DNA from: an uncultured Oscillospiraceae bacterium
GTDB taxonomy: Bacteria; Bacillota; Clostridia; Oscillospirales; Oscillospiraceae
Length of the DNA: 54,458 bases
NCBI GenBank assembly: GCA_947624585.1
Contig: CANQKZ010000004.1
Coordinates: 1 to 54,458 of the forward strand
Reading direction: 5' to 3'
The notes beneath the pieces are model-generated. The model made no database searches. It had not been told where the DNA came from and worked only from the letters and a program-made list of their open reading frames with translations. Shown in pieces: positions 1-7,544 of the stretch. Made by a program: the position numbers and the translations under genes. Position 1 is the first letter of the stretch. Every line of letters starts with the position of its first letter.

Positions 1-177
1 ACCGGCCTGCTTTTTAAGCGGCCTATTTCTATTGCCTCCCGCCTTCCGTAAACAACGGTTCCAATATACCGCTCGTCTCGAAGGATAGGCCGCTGTCAGG
101 TATTTCTTCTCGGTCTGTTCCGCAGATACCTCAGCGGCCGGGATGACAGGATTGACCTTTCTCCTTGTCCTTGCCAT
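1..177 (-). pseudogene. Serine recombinase remnant with internal deletion (runs off window)
   Basis: An ATG at 177 overlaps the TAA stop of the next recombinase (TAATG), a coupled arrangement typical of tandem serine recombinase genes. The first 30 or so codons (MARTRRKVNPVIPAAEVSAE...) resemble the N-terminal leader of clostridial large serine recombinases. After KKYLTAAY, where the catalytic-domain strand with its serine should begin, the frame changes. A different frame then reads ILRDERYIGTVVYGRREAIE, which looks like the internal Recombinase domain of the same family. I infer a deletion joining the N-terminal leader to an internal segment, removing the catalytic domain. The rest lies outside the window, so the 3' state is unknown. 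Confidence 0.6.
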
Positions 178-1811
178 TATACTGCCTCCTTAAGATTGGC
201 TTGCTTCACAATGCCTATTTGCCATGTGTATTCATCTCGCCAGCGCGGAAGGACCTCTATCGTGCCATCCTCATAAACCATGATACGGTCTATAAGTTTG
301 ACGACCACGGTGCGGTCAAGCGCCGTGATGCTCCGATACTTCTTAAATTCTTCAATCCAACTTGTATCCGTCACATGGTCTTTGATTTTGGTGAGCCGTT
401 CCTGCAAGGTGTCCATCTGCTTTTCCGCTTCATTGGCCCTACCCGTAAAGCTCTGTTTCAAGCGCAAATATTCAGCCTTATCAATGATACCGTCCGTCAG
501 GTTCTCATAGAGGGACATGATCAGCTTTTGAAGCCTCTCATATTCCGCTTTCAGCCCGTCAAGCTGACGCTGGACCTTGACGGCCTCGGCTGTACGCAAA
601 GGGGCGGTATCTGAGACGGAAAGCATATAGTCCAGATCGACAACGGCGGAGATATGCTCTTGCAGGAGACGAAACACAGCCGATTCCAATTCCTCAGCAC
701 GGATACGGTGGGGCGAACAGCTCTTGTTCTGCTTGTTGGCAGAGCAGACGTAGTAGAAATACCTTTTGCCTCCCGCGCTGACCGGCTTTCGGACCATACT
801 GGCCCCGCAGTCGCCGCAGAATACCATACCGGAAAACAGAGAAACCGCTGTTTCAGATGGGCTTCTCCGGGTATCCCATGACAGTATCTTTTGGACGGTA
901 TCAAAATCCCGCCTGGAGATGATGGCCTCATGATTATCTTCAATAACAGTCCACTCATTCTCCGCTCGATTCACTCGCTTATGCACCTTGTAGCTGGGCG
1001 TAGTCGCCCTTCCCTGAGTGAGCGTCCCGATATACAGCGGATTTTTCAGCAGACGGATGATAGAGGCCGCCGACCAGGACGCTCTCAGACCCGTCTGTAA
1101 GGGCGTGGAGCACTTCATACCGAGTGAGCGTTTATACTCCAGCGGTGACAGGATACCGTCCCCGTTGAGCCTGTCAGCGATGTCCTGCGGGCTTTCTCCT
1201 TCTATCTTCCGCCTGAAGATTTCCTGGACCACACTGGCGGCGTACACGTCTACGATGAGGCGGTTTTTATCCTGCGGGTCCTTCAGATAGCCATAGGTGG
1301 CAAAGGCCCCAAGGAATTGTCCGTTCTTCCGCTTGACCTCAAGCTGGGTCCTGATTTTCACGGAGATGTCCCGGCAGTAAGCCTCGTTGATGAGGTTTTT
1401 GAAGGGCACGATCAGGTCATCTGAGGTATTCTTCTCTCTGAAGCTGTCATAGTTGTCGTTGACGGCGATGAAGCGGATACCCATAAAGGGAAATATCTTC
1501 TCGATGTACTCCCCGGCGTCCAGATAGTTCCTCCCAAAACGTGAGAGGTCTTTCACAATGATGCAGTTGGTCTTTCCGGCCTTTACATCCTCCATCATTT
1601 TCTTGAACGACGGACGTTCAAAGGTCGAACCGGACCAGCCGTCGTCGATCTGTACGGCGTACTCTTGAATATCCGGGTGCTGTTTCAGATAGTCCCGGAG
1701 CAGGCTTCTCTGTCCAGCAATGCTGTTGGATTCTTCTTTGTCTCCATCCTCGCGCGAAAGGCGGAGATATAACGTGGCCCTCCATACCTTATTGATGTTG
1801 ATAGGATTCAT
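177..1811 (-). CDS. Large serine recombinase (site-specific integrase/transposase, TnpX-like)
   Basis: This 544-residue protein should cut and rejoin DNA at attachment sites, moving an integrative element. The N-terminal resolvase domain (about residues 10-155) shows the YLRLS motif with the likely nucleophile Ser19, then KDLSRFGRN. The Recombinase domain follows (about 165-290). A zinc ribbon comes next (FCGDCGASMVRK and YVCSANKQNKSC), and the C-terminal third is coiled-coil rich, as in large serine recombinases. The ORF track starts 23 codons earlier, but ATG 1811 sits after an AAAGGAG ribosome binding site and gives the family-like start MNPININK. The stop overlaps the start of a second, deleted recombinase. 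The gene lies immediately beside a truncated polymerase gene, so its element probably inserted there. Confidence 0.9.
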   Translation of the reverse strand: MNPININKVWRATLYLRLSREDGDKEESNSIAGQRSLLRDYLKQHPDIQEYAVQIDDGWSGSTFERPSFKKMMEDVKAGKTNCIIVKDLSRFGRNYLDAGEYIEKIFPFMGIRFIAVNDNYDSFREKNTSDDLIVPFKNLINEAYCRDISVKIRTQLEVKRKNGQFLGAFATYGYLKDPQDKNRLIVDVYAASVVQEIFRRKIEGESPQDIADRLNGDGILSPLEYKRSLGMKCSTPLQTGLRASWSAASIIRLLKNPLYIGTLTQGRATTPSYKVHKRVNRAENEWTVIEDNHEAIISRRDFDTVQKILSWDTRRSPSETAVSLFSGMVFCGDCGASMVRKPVSAGGKRYFYYVCSANKQNKSCSPHRIRAEELESAVFRLLQEHISAVVDLDYMLSVSDTAPLRTAEAVKVQRQLDGLKAEYERLQKLIMSLYENLTDGIIDKAEYLRLKQSFTGRANEAEKQMDTLQERLTKIKDHVTDTSWIEEFKKYRSITALDRTVVVKLIDRIMVYEDGTIEVLPRWRDEYTWQIGIVKQANLKEAV

Positions 1812-1906
1812 GTCACAACTCCTTTCCGGTTTCCCAAAGCCGGCAGGAGCGGCGATTTGTCCCTGGACACAGTTTACCAAAACATAGTAACGACGTCCGG
1901 GCGAAG

Positions 1907-3619
1907 GTGCTTCGTAAGAATCCGCTGTTCATCAATGAGCCGGTGTTCACAGACCAGCTGGATGCCATGGCCAAGCACACCCTGAAGCAGTACGCCTTGG
2001 GGCGGCTGTTGGTGGAGGGGGACAATCGTTTTCTCTCCGGCGACCTTTTGGAGTTCCTGACCTTCCTGATTGACCACGCCGAGGTCCTCAAAAACGCAAG
2101 TAACCGCCAGCGGACCTTCTACGCCGCCGCCATGAGCACGCATTTCAAACCAAACTCCTTCTACGCCCCCGGAGCGGCGTATGAGCCGGGGGACGCCTGC
2201 ACCCTCCTGCGCAACCCACACATCGCCCGGAACGAGGAGATCCGGCTGGAGCCTTACGGCAAGGCGGAGAATATGCGGAAATATTACCTCGGCCACCTGA
2301 CGGACCTGGTGATGGTGGACGCCAGCATGCTGGCCGCGGAGCGGCTGGGCGGCGCGGATTACGATGGGGATATGGTTAAGACCATCGCGGACCCGGTCCT
2401 GAACCGGTGTGTGAAGCGCAACTACGAGCTGGGTCAAATCGACAACTGGGACAACCTCCCGCTTCTCTTTATCCCCTCCGAGGAGCCGGTGACCCGTGAC
2501 GCCAACGACTGGCATGACCGTTTTGTCACGGTTCGGGACACCTTTTCCTCGCGGGTGGGGCAGATCTGCAACGCCGCTTTTGACAGGAGCGTTATCGCCT
2601 ACGACGAGAACTCCACCGCCGAGGAACGGGAGCGGTACAGGCAGGAGGCGGAGATGCTGGCCATCCTGGTGGGGCTGGAGATCGACGCCGCCAAGAGCGG
2701 CGTCAGGCCGGACTTGGATGAGTATTTGAAGCGCAAGACCGTGCGTCGAAGCGGATTTTTGAAGTACAGGACACTTTTGGAGGACGGTAGCGCAGAGCAA
2801 AGGCGGAAGCTTATTGAGTCCACCGACTGGAACGCCGTCAGCTCCAACGTGGAGAAGCTGCCTTACTACGCCTATATGCTCCGGGAGCGCACGCCGAGGC
2901 TGAAGCCGAAGCCGGCGGAGAACAGGGAGCTTTTCACATTCGCAACCGCGCCTAATTGGAAGGACGCACTTGATAAAAGTATCCTTGACAATGTGGATTC
3001 TCTTCTCCGGGACTACGCTGCCTGTTTATCCCGTATCCGGGCCTGCAAGGCATCCATCAAAAGTAGAAGGCGGGAAAATGACATCCGCCGTGTTCTCTAT
3101 TCTCGCGGGCAGGAGGACAGATTTGACGTTGACGAGCTGTACGCCGCGTTTTCGGCGCTGGAGCCGTTGAGGGTAACGGAGCTGCGCCGGGAGCTGGTGG
3201 AACGGAGCTGGCACCTTATGAGCCGCGAGGACAGGCTTGATTTCCTGTCAGAGCTTCTGCCGGAATTTGAGGAGTGGTTCGACCTGCTCACGGATTTCCG
3301 GGCGGGTGGGTACCGGGTCCTTGGTGACCTGATTTGTGATATTGACGACGAGAATACCGCCACGGAGCGGAAGCGGCTTCACCGAGAGGCAGATTCACCC
3401 GCTTTCACGGCCATGATGGACGGATACGAAGACAAGCCGTATTCCCAGGGCTACCGGGAGGCGGTGGCGGAGGTGTGCCGGAAGCTGTTGACGAAGCTTG
3501 TAAAGCCCCGGCTGGCCGTGCGGTACGTGGTGGCCTTGGGCAGACGGAATCTGCTGTGGGATATGCTGCCGGAGCAAATTGAGAAGGAAGCGCGGAGGTG
3601 GACGCCGGATGATCAATGA
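1907..3619 (+). CDS. RdRP/YonO-like double-psi beta-barrel RNA polymerase, N-terminally truncated
   Basis: The 570 residues match the catalytic half of the cellular RNA-dependent RNA polymerase family (QDE-1/RDR type, and the phage SPbeta YonO relatives). Visible signatures are LLRNPHIARNEEIR, then RLGGADYDGDMVK with the metal-binding DYDGD at residues 151-155, then EIDAAKSG at 258-265, equivalent to the AVDxPKxG block of RDR proteins. Known members have several hundred residues, including a first double-psi barrel, before DxDGD; only about 150 exist here. The frame is open back to a TAG at 1802-1804, so residues such as KHSNDVRAK before the nominal GTG start may be native. The break coincides with the recombinase gene's 5' end. 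The protein is probably inactive unless the missing half is supplied elsewhere. It overlaps the next gene by 11 nt. Confidence 0.75.
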   Translation: MLRKNPLFINEPVFTDQLDAMAKHTLKQYALGRLLVEGDNRFLSGDLLEFLTFLIDHAEVLKNASNRQRTFYAAAMSTHFKPNSFYAPGAAYEPGDACTLLRNPHIARNEEIRLEPYGKAENMRKYYLGHLTDLVMVDASMLAAERLGGADYDGDMVKTIADPVLNRCVKRNYELGQIDNWDNLPLLFIPSEEPVTRDANDWHDRFVTVRDTFSSRVGQICNAAFDRSVIAYDENSTAEERERYRQEAEMLAILVGLEIDAAKSGVRPDLDEYLKRKTVRRSGFLKYRTLLEDGSAEQRRKLIESTDWNAVSSNVEKLPYYAYMLRERTPRLKPKPAENRELFTFATAPNWKDALDKSILDNVDSLLRDYAACLSRIRACKASIKSRRRENDIRRVLYSRGQEDRFDVDELYAAFSALEPLRVTELRRELVERSWHLMSREDRLDFLSELLPEFEEWFDLLTDFRAGGYRVLGDLICDIDDENTATERKRLHREADSPAFTAMMDGYEDKPYSQGYREAVAEVCRKLLTKLVKPRLAVRYVVALGRRNLLWDMLPEQIEKEARRWTPDDQ

Positions 3620-4436
3620 GGTCAAGGAATTTCAGTGCTACACCGGCCCCGTGGAGTACGCCGCCGCCGGGAAGAAGGACGTGGCCTGGATGCGTCGGTT
3701 TACCTTCGACATGCTGGAGCACTTCGAGGGCTTTGGCCGGGTATTGACGATCATTGCGAGGGGATACTTGTTCGATAGTGACACACCAGACATAGACAGT
3801 GCCTGCCGCGCGCTTCTGGCCTGGTGCAGTATCCCGGACAGCAAAAAAGCCAGCCCCAGGGAGGGCTGGCAGTTCAGATGTTGCTTTTCGGAGTATAACG
3901 CGGAGTTCCCGGAGCTGGTGGACTCGGAGGGCAGAGGATGGCTTTACAGGCATGTCCACAGCACGATCTCCTTCGTCCGGGCAAACCCCAAGGTCACCTC
4001 CGCCCACGCGCAGAAGCACTGCGAGGCGTTGGCGATTGAGTTCGACACCGCCTGGCGCAACAAAGTCGTCCAGCTCCAGATTCCCATCTTTTCCTCTGGG
4101 GATAACGTATGGCTTCTGAATCTGGATGGCATCCTCGCTGACGCCTTGGAGCTTGGGCCACTGCGGGACACAGAGATTTCTTTTTCCGACGAGCAGCTGT
4201 CTCGAATCACCTCCGTCACCCCTCCCGGTGTCCCCGTTGAGGCGGCCCAAACGCTCATCGCCTACTGTCTTGCCAACAAGCCCGCCGACTCCGACTGGGT
4301 CGTTCTCCCCGTCACCAACTTCGACGCATATTTCGGCACCACCACCTTCAGCCGCAAATGGCTCCCGGCGCTGGACGGGAGGGTAATCCAGCGGGACGCG
4401 CAGAGCTTCGGGGTGTGCAGGGTGCGAAAACTATGA
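3609..4436 (+). CDS. Unknown protein coupled to the RdRP-like gene
   Basis: This 275-residue protein belongs to no family I recognise. ATG 3609 (MINEVKEFQ) lies inside the last codons of the RdRP-like gene with an 11-nt overlap. GAAGGAAGCGCGGAGG upstream can serve as ribosome binding site, so translation is probably coupled. There is no signal peptide or membrane segment, and the composition is that of a soluble globular protein. Features such as WLYRHVHSTISFVRANPKV and a C-terminal FSRKWLPALDGRVI do not point me to a catalytic class. The tight coupling suggests a partner of the polymerase, possibly for template handling or regulation; that is inference only. Confidence 0.7.
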   Translation: MINEVKEFQCYTGPVEYAAAGKKDVAWMRRFTFDMLEHFEGFGRVLTIIARGYLFDSDTPDIDSACRALLAWCSIPDSKKASPREGWQFRCCFSEYNAEFPELVDSEGRGWLYRHVHSTISFVRANPKVTSAHAQKHCEALAIEFDTAWRNKVVQLQIPIFSSGDNVWLLNLDGILADALELGPLRDTEISFSDEQLSRITSVTPPGVPVEAAQTLIAYCLANKPADSDWVVLPVTNFDAYFGTTTFSRKWLPALDGRVIQRDAQSFGVCRVRKL

Positions 4437-4516
4437 TTAGATTATAAACTGCAAAATGAACTGTTGCTTAATATAAAAAAGCAGAGGAACTTGTTTGTTT
4501 TCCTCCCATAAATCGA

Positions 4517-4546
4517 GACGCGGCCGGGGTACGGCCGCGTCGTTTG
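4517..4546. terminator. Intrinsic terminator hairpin between converging genes
   Basis: A perfect 10-bp stem GACGCGGCCG/CGGCCGCGTC with a 5-nt loop is followed on the plus strand by GTTTGTGGTTTT. It lies between the plus-strand mobile-element genes and the minus-strand YesL gene and could serve both. The remainder of 4437-4557 is AT-rich and shows no gene. Confidence 0.7.
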
Positions 4547-4557
4547 TGGTTTTGGGG

Positions 4558-5355
4558 TCACTCCTTATCGGGGTCAGGGGCGGACTCGGGCTTGAGATTG
4601 TCCCGGCCCAGGGCGTCCTCGATGCCGAAGGTGTTGTTCAGGGGTGCGTACAGGTAGAGCATGGTGACAAGCATGGGGAACCAGAAGTTCAGGATCGCCG
4701 CGAATACCAGGGAGACGGGGGACAGGGCTACGATCAAAAACCAGTAGGCACACTCAAAGACGGCGGTCCCCAGAGTCTTGAGAGAGTATTTCCCGAACAG
4801 CACCAGGGAGTTGAGTAGGATGCGGACCAGGGGCAGGTCCACGATGGCCAGCTGCAGGACCGTCCACTTTGCCACGGCCACGCACAGGGTGATACAAATG
4901 AGCATGGCAGCTGACACCACAAGGCCCTCCCCCTCCGTAGAGGACTGGCGCAGGAGCAGCAGTTGGAAGCCGAAGAGAAGGCCCATCAGCAGTCCCGGCG
5001 CCACCGAGGCCCGGAGGTTGCGCCTCCACGCCCTTTTGTAGCTCTCCCACCAGAAGCCCGCCTCGCCCCGCATGGCCCGGAATACCGTGTCCGCCACGCC
5101 CAGGAGCTGGGGCATCACCGCGAGGCCCCCCAGGGGACCACCGATGAGCACAAAGATCAGCGCCCGGTGCTTTAGCGCCAGCACCATTGCCAGAATATAC
5201 ACCGACGAGGACAGCCCGGCCAGAAGGCCCGAGGCCAGGATCCCCCGCCCGTGCCGTGAAAGGATCCGGAAAAACCTTCCCGCCTTCCCCGGCAGATCAT
5301 GCGCCTGATACCCGTCGGGACCCATGCCGTTGAGATTTGGGGAGAACAGTCCCAT
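4558..5355 (-). CDS. YesL/DUF624 family membrane protein
   Basis: A 265-residue polytopic membrane protein with about five hydrophobic segments (roughly residues 40-65, 66-90, 120-140, 150-180 and 200-240). The family typically sits beside LplB/YtcP-type oligosaccharide ABC transporters in Firmicutes, as here, and its exact role is not established. It is transcribed divergently from the permease genes across a 296-bp gap. The start MGLFSPNLNG is usual for the family (phenylalanine/asparagine-rich N-terminus). A candidate promoter (TGGCAT, 17 bp, TACAAT) lies upstream. The C-terminal tail is acidic (PESAPDPDKE). I infer an accessory role in sugar uptake. Confidence 0.8.
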   Translation of the reverse strand: MGLFSPNLNGMGPDGYQAHDLPGKAGRFFRILSRHGRGILASGLLAGLSSSVYILAMVLALKHRALIFVLIGGPLGGLAVMPQLLGVADTVFRAMRGEAGFWWESYKRAWRRNLRASVAPGLLMGLLFGFQLLLLRQSSTEGEGLVVSAAMLICITLCVAVAKWTVLQLAIVDLPLVRILLNSLVLFGKYSLKTLGTAVFECAYWFLIVALSPVSLVFAAILNFWFPMLVTMLYLYAPLNNTFGIEDALGRDNLKPESAPDPDKE

Positions 5356-5419
5356 AACGATACGCCTCTCTCATATAGGAAATTGAAAATTGGAAATTCG
5401 TCTTGCGTTCCATGGTTTT

Positions 5420-5448
5420 ATTGTAGCACAACGGGGCGGGAAATGCCA
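5420..5448 (-). promoter_or_regulatory. Candidate sigma-A promoter for yesL-like gene
   Basis: On the minus strand, TGGCAT and TACAAT are separated by 17 bp, about 65 bp upstream of the start. The -35 is weak, so this is a tentative call. Confidence 0.4.
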
Positions 5449-5568
5449 CATTTTTTGTTGGACCTGCACCGGAGCGGTTTGGCATTTTGCCGCCTTTATT
5501 CGAAAAAACCATTGAAAAATCGTCACTTTTCTAAAAAGGTCCATTTTTGCGACAGGAAAAAATGTTCC

Positions 5569-5597
5569 TTGTTTTCGCCCTCGCCGACAGATATAGT
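5569..5597 (+). promoter_or_regulatory. Candidate sigma-A promoter for the sugar ABC operon
   Basis: TTGTTT and TATAGT are separated by 17 bp and end 54 bp before the first permease start. The -35 matches only in part, which fits an activator-dependent promoter; the AraC-type regulator downstream is the natural candidate activator. Confidence 0.5.
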
Positions 5598-5651
5598 ATA
5601 AACAGGGCAGCCCGTAGTCCGCAAAAAATGACAGGGAGGTAAAATGAGTCC

Positions 5652-6614
5652 ATGGCTTTCGGGAAAAAATCATCGCCGTCCACGGGCGGCGAGAAGGTCA
5701 TCCGCACCAACGCTGACAAGCCTCTAGGGGTCCGGCTGTACAAGTACCGCTGGCTCTATCTGATGTACCTGCCGGTGTTCCTGGTGCTCCTGGTCTTCGA
5801 CTACATCCCCATGATCGGCATTATCATCGGCTTCTGCGACTTCACGCCGTTTTCAAGGAAGCTCAAATGGGTCGGCCTGGAGAACTTCAAGACGCTGTTC
5901 GGCAGCAGCATATTCTGGCGGGCAGTGAAAAACACGCTGATTATCAGCTCGGTGAACATCGTATTGAGCCTGACCACCTGTGTGGCGCTGGCACTCCTCA
6001 TTGATGAGATCCGGGCCAAGTGGTTCCGCAAAACGGTCCAATCCGTGGTCTACATACCGCACTTCATCTCTTGGGTGGTCGTGGCCTCCATCTTCACAAT
6101 GCTCCTGTCCCCCCAGGGGGGACTCGTGAACGCCTTCCTTGGTCTCTTCGGCATCGAACCCATCTACTTTCTGGCAAACAGCAAATGGTGGAGGATCATG
6201 CTGTGGATCATCGACCGGTGGAAGGGCATCGGCTGGGGTACCATCGTCTATATGGCGGCCCTGACCAACGTGGACCAGGGGATGCTGGAGGCGGCCACCA
6301 TCGACGGTGCCAGCCGGTTCCAGAGAGTGCTCCATGTGACCATCCCCTGCATCAGCCCCACTATCCTGGTGGTGTTCATCATGGACCTTGCCAAGATCCT
6401 GAACATCTTCGACCCGGTTTGGGTGCTGCAAAACTCCGCCGTTCTGGAGACCTCCGACGTTATCGCCACCTACGTGTACCGCTTCGGTATTACCAACGCC
6501 CAGTACGGCATCTCTACCGCCGCCGGACTCTTCAAGTCCGTCATCTCCGTGGTGCTGGTGATCATCGCCAATAAGATGAGCAAGAAGATCAGAGGGGAGG
6601 GCATTCTGGCATGA
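5652..6614 (+). CDS. Sugar ABC transporter permease, LplB family
   Basis: A 320-residue inner-membrane permease of the CUT1 sugar importer type. About six transmembrane helices are visible, beginning RWLYLMYLPVFLVLLVFDYIPM near residue 33. The EAA loop reads EAATIDGASRFQRVLHVTIP around residue 215, the docking site for the ATPase. ATG 5652 is preceded by GGGAGGT; a closer ATG at 5644 is in another frame. It overlaps the next permease by 4 nt (ATGA). No ATPase gene is nearby, so a shared MsmX-like ATPase elsewhere is implied, which is common for this class. Relatives handle oligo-pectate or other plant oligosaccharides, matching the enzyme cluster downstream. Confidence 0.9.
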   Translation: MAFGKKSSPSTGGEKVIRTNADKPLGVRLYKYRWLYLMYLPVFLVLLVFDYIPMIGIIIGFCDFTPFSRKLKWVGLENFKTLFGSSIFWRAVKNTLIISSVNIVLSLTTCVALALLIDEIRAKWFRKTVQSVVYIPHFISWVVVASIFTMLLSPQGGLVNAFLGLFGIEPIYFLANSKWWRIMLWIIDRWKGIGWGTIVYMAALTNVDQGMLEAATIDGASRFQRVLHVTIPCISPTILVVFIMDLAKILNIFDPVWVLQNSAVLETSDVIATYVYRFGITNAQYGISTAAGLFKSVISVVLVIIANKMSKKIRGEGILA

Positions 6615-7471
6615 ACGAAAAATTCTCTTTTAAGAAGGGCTATCGGGGCAGGACCATCTTCCTCATCTGCGACGTGCTGTTTCTTGTGCTCCTGATGGTC
6701 ATCATGCTCATCCCCTTCCTCAAGGTGCTGGTGGACTCTCTTGACCCCCACACCTACGGCCTTCGTCTCTTCCCCAAGGAGATAGACCTGACGGCCTATA
6801 AGTACATCCTCAGCAAGAAATCCATCTATCAGCCCCTGTGGGTGTCCGTCTACACCACCATCATCGCCACCGTGGTGGGCCTGCTGCTCACGTCCCTGGC
6901 CGGCTATGTGGTGATCCAGAAGGAGATGCCGGGACACAAGCTGATCGTAGGCTCCATCATGCTGACCATGATGTTCTCCGGCGGCATGATCCCCACGTAC
7001 CTCACCATCAAGAACCTGGGCCTTATGGACCACGTGATGACCTGCATCCTCCCCGTGTGCCTGAGCGCCTACAATATCATTTTGATGAAGAGCTTCTTTG
7101 AGGGCATCCCCGGAACGCTGTACGAGGCGGCCGAGCTGGACGGCGCCACGCCCATGGGCATCTTCTGGCGCATCGTCCTGCCCCTTTCCAAGCCGGCTCT
7201 GGCGTCCGTGGGCCTCTTCATCGCGGTGAGTATGTGGAATAACTACATGAACTTCATCCTGTACATCACCGACACCAGCAAGAAGAACTTCCAGGTGAAG
7301 GTCCGGGAGCTGATCCTCAGCGACGGCCTCTCCGGCACCAACATCGGCATCTCCGAGGACATGCTGAAAAACGCCATGGTGGTCCTGGTGGTGCTCCCGT
7401 TCCTGGTCATCTACCCGTTCCTGCAAAAGTACTTCGTCAAGGGAGTCACCATCGGCGCCGTCAAGGGCTGA
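6611..7471 (+). CDS. Sugar ABC transporter permease, YtcP family
   Basis: The second permease of the importer, 286 residues with six predicted helices. It has the EAA motif EAAELDGATPMGIFWRIVLP near residue 175 and the C-terminal QKYFVKGVTIGAVKG signature of the YtcP/LplC group. It pairs with the preceding LplB-like protein through an ATGA overlap. The solute-binding lipoprotein follows 73 bp downstream. Confidence 0.9.
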   Translation: MNEKFSFKKGYRGRTIFLICDVLFLVLLMVIMLIPFLKVLVDSLDPHTYGLRLFPKEIDLTAYKYILSKKSIYQPLWVSVYTTIIATVVGLLLTSLAGYVVIQKEMPGHKLIVGSIMLTMMFSGGMIPTYLTIKNLGLMDHVMTCILPVCLSAYNIILMKSFFEGIPGTLYEAAELDGATPMGIFWRIVLPLSKPALASVGLFIAVSMWNNYMNFILYITDTSKKNFQVKVRELILSDGLSGTNIGISEDMLKNAMVVLVVLPFLVIYPFLQKYFVKGVTIGAVKG

Positions 7472-7544
7472 TCCCACCCACAATGTTATCTCTCCGGACA
7501 GTTCCGGGTGAAGATAAAATATCAGGAAAAATAGGAGGAGAATC

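Noticed and set aside
4437-4557. Attachment site at the right end of the mobile region
   Set aside because: No repeat matching the recombinase end at 1812-1905 was found by eye; the far end is outside the window.
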